Of a stretch of DNA of 40,125 bases, positions 15,413-22,922 are shown one piece after another. Where the stretch lies: contig JAVBVZ010000003.1 of the NCBI GenBank assembly GCA_036679405.1, forward strand, positions 1 through 40,125, in the 5' to 3' direction. Numbering within the stretch: position 1 is the first letter of the stretch; each line of letters starts with the position of its first letter. The translations under genes and the position numbers were made by a program. Under the pieces are notes generated by a model. That model was given only the letters and a program-made list of their open reading frames with translations. It was not told the DNA's origin and made no database searches. This DNA comes from JAEYKI01 sp036679405. Lineage in GTDB: Bacteria > Bacillota > Clostridia > Christensenellales > Christensenellaceae.

Positions 15413-16420
15413 ATGATACAGGAGTCATATACCCCACCCTATAAAATTACTGGCATAATAATTGACCGAATTGCTGAGATTAGTGAACTGATCGGTTTTA
15501 TTAATGCATCACAGGATATGAATCGCAATCCGCGTCTTCGGCGCGATAATCGCATCAAAACTATTCATGCATCGCTGGCGATCGAGAATAACTCTCTTAC
15601 TCTCGATCAGGTAACGGCGATCATAAATGGTAAGCGTATATTAGGTGCGCCAAATGAGATACAAGAAGTTAAAAATGCTTTTGAGGCTTATGAACAGCTT
15701 TTGCAATATAATCCGTATTCCCAAGATGATCTCCTAAAGGCTCACCGTATTCTCATGACCGACCTGGTGAAAGAAGCCGGGATGTTCCGCAGCAGTGGTG
15801 TCGGTGTGTTCAAGGCGGAGAATTTAGTACATATGGCCCCACCTGCAGATTTGGTTCCGGAGCTGGTTCAAAAACTGCTTTCATGGGCGCAAACAGCGCA
15901 GGTACATCCCCTAGTTAAGAGCTGTGCTTTTCATTATGAGTTTGAGTTTATCCATCCTTTCTCTGATGGAAATGGCAGGATGGGAAGAATGTGGAATACA
16001 CTTTTACTTTATAAATGGAAACCCATGTTTGCCTGGCTGCCTATCGAAACGTTGATATGTGAAAAGCAGGATGATTATTATGCTGCACTTGGTGAAGCGG
16101 ATAAAAATGCAGATGCAACACCGTTTATTGAATTTTTGCTGACGGTAATGTGGGAAGCCTTAAGGGAGATCTCACAATCACAGCAGGTTATGCAAGACAT
16201 TGGCGCTCCGGTTAAGCTGTTGCTTGAAAAGCTTGGAGAAGATGTTCTATCTGCACAGAAAATTATGGAGCGTCTTGGACTCAAAAACCGCGCTTCTTTC
16301 AGAAAGCTGTACCTTGTTCCCGCCCTAAAACAGCATGTCATAGAAATGACTATCCCAGAGAAGCCCAATAGCAGTAAGCAGAAGTATAGACGAACCGATG
16401 GAGAAAACAGCAAGGGCTAG
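15413..16420 (+). CDS. Fic-family protein (class II, AMPylase-type)
   Basis: A 335-residue Fic protein. The active-site motif HPFSDGNGR starts at residue 181 and has every key residue, including the catalytic His and the Asp-Gly-Asn-Gly-Arg loop. Residues 54-59 read SLAIEN, which fits the [ST]xxxE[GN] inhibitory motif placed before the Fic core, so this is a class II, self-inhibited Fic protein with glutamate 58 as the inhibitory residue. The C-terminal part (about 265-335) is winged-helix-like and ends in a basic KQKYRRT. Fic enzymes transfer AMP from ATP to target proteins. TTGGAGG precedes the ATG. It lies just after the integrase, as cargo or as a toxin-like stabiliser of the element; no separate antitoxin is needed. 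Confidence 0.92.
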   Translation: MIQESYTPPYKITGIIIDRIAEISELIGFINASQDMNRNPRLRRDNRIKTIHASLAIENNSLTLDQVTAIINGKRILGAPNEIQEVKNAFEAYEQLLQYNPYSQDDLLKAHRILMTDLVKEAGMFRSSGVGVFKAENLVHMAPPADLVPELVQKLLSWAQTAQVHPLVKSCAFHYEFEFIHPFSDGNGRMGRMWNTLLLYKWKPMFAWLPIETLICEKQDDYYAALGEADKNADATPFIEFLLTVMWEALREISQSQQVMQDIGAPVKLLLEKLGEDVLSAQKIMERLGLKNRASFRKLYLVPALKQHVIEMTIPEKPNSSKQKYRRTDGENSKG

Positions 16421-16648
16421 AATGATCCAAATAGCTCAAAAAAAGACGTGTGCTGTTTTTCAAATGCTTCTTCGTAGTGATAAGTACTAGATTTGATTTT
16501 TACCAGATCAAATAGAATGCATGGAACATTATAATTTAGAATTTTAGAAAGCGAGTGCCGGAATCTGACTACATTTTGACTAAAAACTTAAAATAATTGA
16601 CATAAATACAATGGAAATAATGGACGTGAAGGACAGAAGAGAAGTCCA

Positions 16649-16695
16649 AAAAAACGCATTAAACAGGCATTTTTCGCATGGTTAAGGCGTTTTTT
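16649..16695 (+). terminator. Probable terminator upstream of the tRNA half
   Basis: AAAAAACGC (16649-16657) pairs with GCGTTTTTT (16687-16695), and TTAA/TTAA adds inner pairs. The loop is long. The 16421-16648 stretch before it is AT-rich and holds nothing else I can support. Confidence 0.5.
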
Positions 16696-16713
16696 GATTT
16701 TTGTTTTTGGGGG

Positions 16714-16758
16714 CTCCGACTCCAAAGGCCGAAGGTTCGAATCCTTTCGGGTACGCCA
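16714..16758 (+). other. tRNA-Arg(CCG) 3' half, attachment-site scar
   Basis: From the anticodon loop (CTCCGAC, anticodon CCG) onward this matches tRNA-Arg: anticodon-stem 3' strand, a variable region AAAGGCC, a T-arm GAAGG TTCGAAT CCTTT, an acceptor strand CGGGTAC, then G and CCA. The 5' half is missing: no D-arm and no GTACCCG acceptor lie upstream. Integrases that use tRNA genes copy exactly the anticodon-to-3'-end part, so this is probably an attR left by the integrase at 14010 or a relative. The full tRNA would then lie further upstream, outside the window. Confidence 0.7.
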
Positions 16759-16796
16759 AATAAAAGCCCCCATGCGATTCATGGGGGCTTTTATTT
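16758..16796. terminator. Perfect bidirectional terminator
   Basis: AAATAAAAGCCCCCATG (16758-16774) and CATGGGGGCTTTTATTT (16780-16796) form a flawless 17-bp stem with loop CGATT, and A- and T-rich edges on both sides. It immediately follows the CCA of the tRNA half, as a tRNA terminator would. A further 15-bp inverted repeat (16734-16748 with 16805-16819) encloses it. Confidence 0.85.
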
Positions 16797-16804
16797 ATAT
16801 AAGA

Positions 16805-16980
16805 GAAAGGATTCGAACCGATAGGAAACCGGAGCGAGCGCCCGCGGTGCGGGATGAAGCGAACGCAGGTTTCGCTGAGCATGAGAGGAGCGCAAGGGAG
16901 CGTAAGCGAGGGAAGCGCGAATCCATAGCGAAGCGGGCAAGAGCGGCTTAAAGCCACGTGATCCTTTCGGGTACGCCACA
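16805..16980. repeat. tRNA-end bracketed repeat unit without a gene
   Basis: The unit opens with an inverted T-arm copy (GAAAGGATTCGAACC, 16805-16819) and closes with a direct 3'-end copy (ATCCTTTCGGGTACGCCA, 16961-16978). In between is a purine-rich stretch full of GAGCG/GAAGCG words (16829-16945) with no supportable reading frame on the + strand. Reverse-strand frames here are antisense translations of tRNA-like sequence. The same opening and closing sequences bracket 16991-20485. Confidence 0.55.
16961..16978 (+). repeat. Second copy of the tRNA-Arg 3' terminus
   Basis: ATCCTTTCGGGTACGCCA is identical to 16741-16758 and is followed by CA and a run of A's, as at 20466. It contains only the T-stem 3' strand, the acceptor strand and CCA. 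Confidence 0.7.
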
Positions 16981-16990
16981 AAAAAAAGAG

Positions 16991-17004
16991 GAAAGGATTC
17001 GAAC
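16991..17004 (-). repeat. Inverted T-arm copy opening the second bracketed unit
   Basis: GAAAGGATTCGAAC matches the first 14 bases of 16805-16819 and is the reverse complement of the tRNA-Arg T-arm. Both copies are followed within a few bases by AGGAAAC. The 17005-17290 stretch beyond it holds no supportable gene. A second AACCGGAGCGAGC word at 17215-17227 echoes 16827-16839. Confidence 0.6.
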
Positions 17005-17291
17005 AGGGAGGAAACAGCAGGCGCTGTGTCTTTTTGGGGTTTGTGCATCTTATCTGTTGAATGCGTGGGGTTACTTTTAAGATTCATGTATGGTTCACAA
17101 ACCGGCGGTATATTAAAACAATAGAATGAAGCGTATACAATCCCGTTCTGTGTTATGTTAATACGCACAGTAAAGCGAGCCGTGCGGAACAAGGACAATC
17201 GCTGTGTGCGGTGAACCGGAGCGAGCACCCTGCGTGAGCGGAGACGAAGACAGAAAAAAATTCCGTCCGGCAAATAGATATGCAATGTGTC

Positions 17292-17321
17292 TTGAATCAA
17301 AAAAAATATCCGAGCTATAAA
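17292..17321 (+). promoter_or_regulatory. Candidate promoter of the (p)ppGpp synthetase gene
   Basis: TTGAAT (17292-17297), an 18-base spacer, then TATAAA (17316-17321). Transcription would start near 17328, giving a very short leader before CGGGAG and the ATG at 17344. Confidence 0.45.
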
Positions 17322-17343
17322 TTGAAAATTCGGGAGTTATGAG

Positions 17344-18096
17344 ATGAGTACCAAGGAAAGTGTCAACCCTTTATATTTTGCCAAAACAGACTTGTGTGAA
17401 AAAGAAGGAGAAGAGCCGTCCGACATAGAAATGCAAAAGGTGGCCAATATCTATCGGTCGGCAATGAAGCTGATCAAAACAAGGCTGTCTATACTGGAGA
17501 GTGATTTTTGCATTACATATAAGCATAATCCGATCCATCACATAGAATACCGCCTGAAATCGTCCGGGAGTATTTTGCGAAAACTTAAAAGAAAGGGAGT
17601 AGACTGCGCTTTGGGCAGCATCGCCCGAAATATATTTGATATAGTAGGCCTTCGGATTATATGCCCCTATCTGGAAGACGTATATGGCATTGCGAATTTG
17701 TTGCTTGCTCAAAACGACATTACATTGCTGCAGAGAAAAGATTATATTAAAAGCCCTAAACAGAACGGCTACAGAAGTCTGCATTTGGTGGTGCTGGTAC
17801 CGGTAATGCTTTGTCATGGCACAGAACAGGTGCCTGTTGAAATCCAGATCAGGACCATCGCCATGGATATGTGGGCCAGTATGGAACACGAATTGTGTTA
17901 CAAGTCTAGCCGGGCGACGGACAAACAGACAGTGGAAAAATTGCTGAACTGTTCCAAGGAGCTTGCCGCAATAGACGCCCGGATGGGGGAAATGTATTCT
18001 TCAATCAAGGGATCCGGCAAACCGCGGGTTTTAAAAGAAGCGCAAACGTTTGAAGGAGAAATGAATTGGAATATGGAAATCAGATCTGCGAAGTAG
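17344..18096 (+). CDS. Small alarmone synthetase, (p)ppGpp synthetase domain only
   Basis: A 250-residue RelA/SpoT-type synthetase without the hydrolase, TGS or ACT domains of long Rel proteins. Visible motifs: DIVGLRIICPYLEDVY, DYIKSPKQNGYRSLH (GTP-binding loop) and VEIQIRTIAMDMWASMEHEL with the catalytic glutamates. It transfers pyrophosphate from ATP to GTP or GDP, making the stringent-response alarmone in the cytoplasm. The length and motif order fit the RelQ/YjbM group. The ATG at 17344 follows CGGGAG. Its last 31 bp overlap the P-type ATPase gene, implying coupled translation of alarmone synthesis and ion transport. The gene lies in a segment bracketed by tRNA-end repeats, so it may be carried on an island. 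Confidence 0.9.
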   Translation: MSTKESVNPLYFAKTDLCEKEGEEPSDIEMQKVANIYRSAMKLIKTRLSILESDFCITYKHNPIHHIEYRLKSSGSILRKLKRKGVDCALGSIARNIFDIVGLRIICPYLEDVYGIANLLLAQNDITLLQRKDYIKSPKQNGYRSLHLVVLVPVMLCHGTEQVPVEIQIRTIAMDMWASMEHELCYKSSRATDKQTVEKLLNCSKELAAIDARMGEMYSSIKGSGKPRVLKEAQTFEGEMNWNMEIRSAK

Positions 18097-20456
18097 GCCT
18101 TACGGAATCACAGGTTGCAGAAAAGATTGCGGCCGGGCAAGTGAACCGGTCTGTTTCCTCCAAAACAAAATCATACCGACAGATATTCAAAGATAACCTA
18201 TTTACCTTTTTTAATATCTTGAACCTTGTTCTTGCGGTGCTTGTTTTTACTACAGGGGATTATAAAAACGGTACTTTCCTGCTGGTGGTGATCGGGAATT
18301 TGATCATCGGTTTGTCGCAGGAGATCGCTTCCAAGAAAACACTCGACCGGCTCTCTCTTATGGTAGCCATGAAAGCCAGAGTGGTGAGGGACGGCACAAT
18401 CAAAACGATTGATATGCGGGATGTTGTGCTTTCGGACATCCTTATTTTGAAAAGTGGCGACCAGATTTGCGCGGATGGTATTTTGCAGGACGGAACGCTG
18501 GAGGTAAATGAATCCCTGATTACGGGAGAGTCGGACGTTATTTTAAAAAAGGCTGGAGATAAAGTTTTTTCGGGTAGCTTTGTCGTTTCAGGCAATGGAA
18601 AAGCCTTGGTCATCGAGGTGGGCGAAGGCAGTTTTGCAAATAAAATTATGGCAGGCGCCAAGGCGGCAGGAAAAAGGAAGTCCAAGCTGAACAGAGACGT
18701 GGGTATTATTTTAAAATCCGTGAGCTATGTGGTTATTCCGATTGGCCTGTTGATGTATTTGCGCCAGTATTCCATGGGATATGATTTCAGCGTGAGCATA
18801 TCAAAATCGGTGGCTTCCGTCATAGGCATGATCCCGGAAGGGCTGATATTACTTACCAGCATATCGCTGGCTGCAAGCGCCATTATTCTGGCAAGCAAAA
18901 AAACGCTGGTACAGGATCTGTACAGTGTGGAGACCATGGCCCGGGCACAGGTGCTTTGTTTGGACAAAACGGGTACAATTACGGAAGGGAATATTGTTCT
19001 TAAAGAAATTATTGACCTGCGGGAAGGAAACACCGGAGAATTGCTGAAACTGTTTAGCGGTGCGGTACAGGACGACAATGCCACTATCCGCGCCCTGCGC
19101 GAATATTTTGGCAGCGACCTTGCATTTCGGCCTGCCGATCTCGTGGTCCCTTTTTCTTCGGAAAGAAAATACAGCGGGGCATATTTCAAGGAAACAGGGA
19201 TGATTGCCTTTGGAGCGTATGATTATATGTTTCCGCAGAAAGACGGGCGGATACTGGGCAGGATCAGAGAACTCTCTGAACAGGGATACCGGATATTAGC
19301 CGTGGCTCGTGGAAAGAAAGTGCCCGAAGGATACAGCCTGCCGGACGATATTGTTTGCACGGGCCTGGTGGTGTTCCGGGACAGGATCCGAAAGGATGCC
19401 GGGACTGTGTTGGACTTTTTTTATAACCAGGGTGTTGATATCAAGATTATTTCCGGGGATGACCCCGTAACCGTACGGAATATTGCGAAGGAAGCAGGTT
19501 TGCGGACAATCAGGTGCGCGGACGCCTCTTCCTTGGATGACGATAAAAGTATACAGGAGGCGGTGCTGTCCTGTAATGTTTTCGGCAGGGTGACACCGGA
19601 TCAAAAAAAACGCATGGTGGCCGCACTGAGGCGTTCCGGGAAGACGGTGGCAATGATGGGCGACGGCGTGAACGACGTGCCCGCAATCAGGGAAGCAGAC
19701 TGCAGTATTGCAATGGGCTCCGGGAGCGACGCGGCAAAAAATGTAGCGGATTTGGTATTGCTGGATTCCGAGTTTGCCGCCGTGCCGGGGATCATTTCGG
19801 AGGGCAGAAAGGTTGTAAATAATATTCAGAGGGTGGCTACCCTCTTTATAACAAAAACGGTTTATGCATTATTGCTGGCCGTTTTTACGCTGCTTGTGCC
19901 GCAGATGAGCTATCCGTTTACACCGGTGCAACTGTTTTTGATCAGTTTTGTTACCATTGGTTTTCCGGCCTTTTTTCTGTCTTTTGAGAGAAATGAATCC
20001 CAAATTAAACAGGGTTTTTTGCTGGATGTTTTTTCACAGGCAATTCCGGGCGGGATATGTGCGGTGGGCAGCATGATTGCCGTCAACGCGGTGGCGGCAC
20101 AGTTTCATTTGGATGCCGGGATGGTCAGCACAATATGCGTTATGCTGGCTTCCGCAGCGGGAATATGGGTGATGGTAAAAGTGTCCTATCCGTTTACGTT
20201 AAGCAGAAGCATAATATTGGCGTGTTCTCTGGGCATTTTTGCCGCCGGTATTTATTTGTTCCCGCAGTTTTTTGATATTGTTGCCTTAAATTCAGCCGGG
20301 TTAGTGCTTACGGTGATTGGTGTGGCTTGTATGCCGCTTATAATGTATGTGCTAGCGCATGCCATGAAAAAGAGCATCTTGGGTTTATACAATAAAGCAA
20401 AGGGCCTAAAGTATTCAAAACGGTATCAAGAAAAAGAGCGCAAAGAGAGGATTTAA
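18066..20456 (+). CDS. Cation-transporting P-type ATPase (CtpE-like)
   Basis: A 796-residue P-type ATPase. Actuator motif TGES at 153-156, membrane motif PEGL at 257-260, phosphorylation site DKTGT with Asp300, and hinge GDGVND at 532-537. There are about ten membrane helices, with two pairs before residue 280 and six after about 590. The PEGLILLTS segment and short N-terminus resemble the CtpE group, for which calcium uptake has been proposed; MgtA-type or heavy-metal types fit less well because there is no N-terminal CxxC or CPC motif. The start is TTG 18066, seven bases after AGGAG and inside the end of the alarmone synthetase gene. The ion is inferred, not seen. Confidence 0.88.
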   Translation: MEYGNQICEVGLTESQVAEKIAAGQVNRSVSSKTKSYRQIFKDNLFTFFNILNLVLAVLVFTTGDYKNGTFLLVVIGNLIIGLSQEIASKKTLDRLSLMVAMKARVVRDGTIKTIDMRDVVLSDILILKSGDQICADGILQDGTLEVNESLITGESDVILKKAGDKVFSGSFVVSGNGKALVIEVGEGSFANKIMAGAKAAGKRKSKLNRDVGIILKSVSYVVIPIGLLMYLRQYSMGYDFSVSISKSVASVIGMIPEGLILLTSISLAASAIILASKKTLVQDLYSVETMARAQVLCLDKTGTITEGNIVLKEIIDLREGNTGELLKLFSGAVQDDNATIRALREYFGSDLAFRPADLVVPFSSERKYSGAYFKETGMIAFGAYDYMFPQKDGRILGRIRELSEQGYRILAVARGKKVPEGYSLPDDIVCTGLVVFRDRIRKDAGTVLDFFYNQGVDIKIISGDDPVTVRNIAKEAGLRTIRCADASSLDDDKSIQEAVLSCNVFGRVTPDQKKRMVAALRRSGKTVAMMGDGVNDVPAIREADCSIAMGSGSDAAKNVADLVLLDSEFAAVPGIISEGRKVVNNIQRVATLFITKTVYALLLAVFTLLVPQMSYPFTPVQLFLISFVTIGFPAFFLSFERNESQIKQGFLLDVFSQAIPGGICAVGSMIAVNAVAAQFHLDAGMVSTICVMLASAAGIWVMVKVSYPFTLSRSIILACSLGIFAAGIYLFPQFFDIVALNSAGLVLTVIGVACMPLIMYVLAHAMKKSILGLYNKAKGLKYSKRYQEKERKERI

Positions 20457-20465
20457 GCCGCTTAG

Positions 20466-20483
20466 ATCCTTTCGTGTACGCCA
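20466..20483 (+). repeat. Third copy of the tRNA-Arg 3' terminus
   Basis: ATCCTTTCGTGTACGCCA differs by one base from 16961-16978. The surrounding TTAAGCC before it and CACAAAAAAA after it are also shared, giving a direct repeat of about 40 bp on either side of the 3.5-kb relQ/P-ATPase segment. Confidence 0.7.
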
Positions 20484-20484
20484 C

Positions 20485-20518
20485 AAAAAAAGCTCATACA
20501 TAGTATGGGCTTTTTTTT
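20485..20518 (+). terminator. Terminator after the P-type ATPase gene
   Basis: GCTCATA (20492-20498) pairs with TATGGGC (20504-20510) through one G-T pair, loop CATAG, flanked by A's upstream and eight T's downstream. It directly follows the tRNA-end repeat. Confidence 0.8.
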
Positions 20519-20641
20519 GGTTAGGTTGTATAATATGGACGTTGAAAAAAATTTCACCATCTTCGGGTATAGCGGGCAGATACAACATGAACGCCGCCGC
20601 TTTTTAAATAAATATAAATAATGAAGGGATATGGGCGCTAC

Positions 20642-21610
20642 ATGAAATATGCAACGGTTGGAACAAGCTGGATCACAGAAGCTTTTATCTTAGGTGCGGA
20701 ATCAACGCATATGCAGCTCGGTGCGGTCTATTCCCGGGACATTGGGAGGGCCGAATCTTTCGGAGCCAAATTCGGCTGCTCAATTGTTTTTGACGATATA
20801 CGCAAAATGGCCTGCTGGGAAGGGATTGACGCAGTTTATATTGCCAGTCCTAATTCTATGCACTACAGCCAAAGCAAGCTGTTTCTTGAAAAAGGAAAAC
20901 ATGTTTTATGTGAAAAACCGGTTACAGTAACGGCGGCGGAATATGAAGAGCTGTGTGCGCTGGCAGATCAAAAGGGATTGATTTATCTTGAGGCGCTTAT
21001 GTTTATGTATCATCCCCAAAAGGACGCTTTTGCGCGCGCGCTCAAACAGATTGGCAAAATTACGACTGCGCGGCTGGATTTTTCACAGTTGTCTTCCAAA
21101 TATCAGCTGCTGGAAAAAGGGGAGACCCCGAATGTTTTTAATCCCGCATTAGGCGGAGGATGCCTGATGGATATGGGCGTTTATTGCGTTTATCCCGCCA
21201 TTGACTGGTTTGGGATTCCCAAAGAAATTTTTTCGCGGGCATTGAAGGTACACACGGGCAGTGACGGCTGCGTAAGCAGCGTTTTTATATACCCGGATAA
21301 GCAGGTGCAGATATCTTTGTCAAAAACCGCTCAGAGCGCTATAGGCTGCGAGATACTTGGCGATCAGGGCACGATGACTATTGATTTTATCGTTGAGATG
21401 AAAGAAGTTTGGATCATCAAAAAAAACGGGCAAAAAGAACAGGTTTGCCGTAATTATTCCAGAACGGAACTGATGGCCTCTGAGGCTGAACATTTTCATC
21501 AATATATTCAGGATGGCCAAATGCGCCAAAAAGAATATCTGCAGTTGCGCAGGCAAACGCTTCAGCTTCGCCGTATATTGGAACGGATGAAGAAAGATGC
21601 CGGAATATAG
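20642..21610 (+). CDS. Gfo/Idh/MocA-family NAD(P)-dependent oxidoreductase
   Basis: A 322-residue oxidoreductase. An N-terminal Rossmann fold (1-120) starts directly with the beta strand KYATVGTSW and contains the family motif CEKPVT with Lys92. The C-terminal alpha/beta sheet domain (125-320) includes GGGCLMDMGVYCVYP, a stretch typical of this family. These enzymes oxidise or reduce sugars, inositols or related polyols in the cytoplasm. I prefer ATG 20642, where the Rossmann strand begins; ATG 20621 is possible. A TATAAT-like box lies at 20529-20534. It stands alone before an esterase gene, so its substrate cannot be inferred from neighbours. Confidence 0.88.
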   Translation: MKYATVGTSWITEAFILGAESTHMQLGAVYSRDIGRAESFGAKFGCSIVFDDIRKMACWEGIDAVYIASPNSMHYSQSKLFLEKGKHVLCEKPVTVTAAEYEELCALADQKGLIYLEALMFMYHPQKDAFARALKQIGKITTARLDFSQLSSKYQLLEKGETPNVFNPALGGGCLMDMGVYCVYPAIDWFGIPKEIFSRALKVHTGSDGCVSSVFIYPDKQVQISLSKTAQSAIGCEILGDQGTMTIDFIVEMKEVWIIKKNGQKEQVCRNYSRTELMASEAEHFHQYIQDGQMRQKEYLQLRRQTLQLRRILERMKKDAGI

Positions 21611-21685
21611 GCATGTTATCAGCGGTCCCGGGATTTGTTCAAAGGGAAACATTTTTAAGCTATTTTAAAGGACGGGAGATTAATC

Positions 21686-22318
21686 ATGAAAAAAAGGATA
21701 CTTTGCTTTGGAGATTCAAATACCTGGGGATATAACGGAGAAACTTGTGAGCGCTTTGATGAAAACACCCGGTGGACGGCTGTGCTGGCGAAAAGCCTTG
21801 GGGAAAAATACACCGTTATTGAAGAAGGGCAAAACGGCAGGACCACCGTGTGGGACGATCCGGTGGAATGCGATAAGAACGGCCTGAAATATTTGCCGCC
21901 CTGCCTTGAATCACACGCTCCTTTGGATATGGTTATCATCATGCTGGGGACCAATGATTTGAAAAACCGGTTCAATGTGGGGCCGTGCGAAATAGCAATC
22001 AGTGTTGCGCAGCTGGCGACGGCTGCAAAATCACCCAAGTACGGCCGCGAGGGCCGGGCCCCTGCGGTTATATTGCTGTCCCCCATCCATATCGGCGCCA
22101 TTGAAAAGAGCAGATTTTCTTACATGTTTGACCGTTCCTGTGCCGAAAAGTCAAAGCAGTTTGCACCTTTCTACAAACAGATTGCGGACGAGGCAGGCTG
22201 CCTTTTTTATGATGCTGCCACTGTGGCGGGGCCGGATGAGTCGGATTATCTGCACATGGATCCGGGCGGGCACAAAGCCTTGGGCGAAATGCTGGCCCGG
22301 GAAATTAGCTCCTTGTAA
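21686..22318 (+). CDS. SGNH/GDSL hydrolase (arylesterase-like)
   Basis: A 210-residue single-domain esterase. Block I is LCFGDSNTWGY with nucleophile Ser11, a conserved Gly lies in the QNGRTT stretch, block III is MLGTNDLK with the oxyanion Asn, and block V is DYLHMDPGGH with Asp187 and His190. There is no signal peptide, so it works in the cytoplasm. The length and the GDSNTWGY motif match the arylesterase/acyltransferase subgroup, which acts on short acyl esters. GGGAG lies ahead of the ATG. It is 75 bp downstream of the oxidoreductase gene on the same strand, so joint transcription is possible; removal of acetyl groups from a sugar would fit but is only a guess. Confidence 0.88.
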   Translation: MKKRILCFGDSNTWGYNGETCERFDENTRWTAVLAKSLGEKYTVIEEGQNGRTTVWDDPVECDKNGLKYLPPCLESHAPLDMVIIMLGTNDLKNRFNVGPCEIAISVAQLATAAKSPKYGREGRAPAVILLSPIHIGAIEKSRFSYMFDRSCAEKSKQFAPFYKQIADEAGCLFYDAATVAGPDESDYLHMDPGGHKALGEMLAREISSL

Positions 22319-22494
22319 TCCGCATACGGCAAAAAGCGTTATTTTCCAAAAAAGTATAGAATATTACATGACGAACAGTTCTTTGGGGTGTATGATTGGA
22401 TTTGTAGGAATTAAGGGTTTTAAAAAATAAAAAATTATAGCATGGGTTTAGGCGATATAAGCGCTATCTGCCCTAAGGCGGACAGATGCGCGGC

Positions 22495-22523
22495 TTGACG
22501 GGAACAAACAACTTTGCTATAAT
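22495..22523 (+). promoter_or_regulatory. Promoter of the cobalamin-riboswitch operon
   Basis: TTGACG (22495-22500), exactly 17 bases, then a perfect TATAAT (22518-22523). This is the best housekeeping-type promoter in the window, placed so that transcription starts about 10 bases before the riboswitch. Confidence 0.85.
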
Positions 22524-22540
22524 CCAATACAATTGAATAA

Positions 22541-22712
22541 GCTCAGGTAGCGACTGCCCGGTATATCTGTATCGGGCGAAATAAAGGGAAGCAGGTGCGA
22601 ATCCTGCGCAAGGGACATTACTGTAATAAGCCGCTGCGCTTTAAGCCAGATCACTTTACCTGCCTGTCACGATTTTTCGTGAAGTTGCTGTAACTCTATG
22701 ACCCCTGGAGAA
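22541..22712 (+). ncRNA. Cobalamin (adenosylcobalamin-type) riboswitch
   Basis: The core of the B12 riboswitch is visible: AAGGGAAGCAGGTGCGAATC (the conserved GGGAA...GGTG.AAATCC region), then CTGCGCAAGGGACATTACTG (the C...ACTGTAA region), then the GCCAGATCAC and CTGTCACG parts of the closing helices. Binding of cobalamin should favour the downstream terminator or mask the ribosome binding site and so lower expression of the uptake operon. The ends are approximate. The GGGACATTACTG version departs slightly from the usual CCCGC.ACTG form. Confidence 0.88.
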
Positions 22713-22753
22713 ACGCGACAATTGCCTGTTTGGCATTTTTGTTAATGATGTGG

Positions 22754-22795
22754 ATACACGTTCTCTCGGACCGGAGAACGTGTATTTTTGTTTTT
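22754..22795 (+). terminator. Attenuator terminator of the riboswitch leader
   Basis: ATACACGTTCTC (22754-22765) pairs perfectly with GAGAACGTGTAT (22774-22785), loop of eight, then two T-runs. It lies between riboswitch and first gene, 128 bp before the start codon, as expected for transcription attenuation. Confidence 0.85.
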
Positions 22796-22824
22796 CCGGC
22801 ATTCCGAAAGGCCGGTGGCTTTTT
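22796..22824 (+). terminator. Second terminator-like hairpin in the leader
   Basis: CCGGC (22796-22800) and GCCGG (22811-22815), followed by TGGCTTTTT. It is weaker than the preceding one and may be a back-up stop. Confidence 0.4.
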
Positions 22825-22863
22825 GGGATGGTGTTTTTGTCAGAGTTACAAAAGCATAAGAAA

Positions 22864-22914
22864 CCTTACGCACGGCATGCCGTGCGAAATACAAAGGGTA
22901 AAAACGTAAGGAGG
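22864..22914 (+). promoter_or_regulatory. Palindrome and ribosome-binding-site-masking hairpin
   Basis: An 18-bp perfect palindrome CGCACGGCATGCCGTGCG occupies 22869-22886. In addition CCTTACG (22864-22870) can pair with CGTAAGG (22905-22911), which overlaps the ribosome binding site AAGGAGG (22908-22914). This could give a translational layer of control over the first gene, or the palindrome could be a protein operator. Confidence 0.5.
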
Positions 22915-22922
22915 AAAAACAA

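Noticed and set aside
16690..16758. Intact tRNA gene
   Set aside because: The 3' half is good, but no D-arm and no GTACCCG acceptor strand lie upstream, and the anticodon loop is preceded by a terminator and T-rich sequence.
16588..17300. Reverse-strand frames with RKDSNLRPLESEP- and YPKGFEPSAFGVG-type sequences
   Set aside because: These are familiar spurious translations of the antisense strand of tRNA sequence; they reflect the tRNA-Arg half and its copies.
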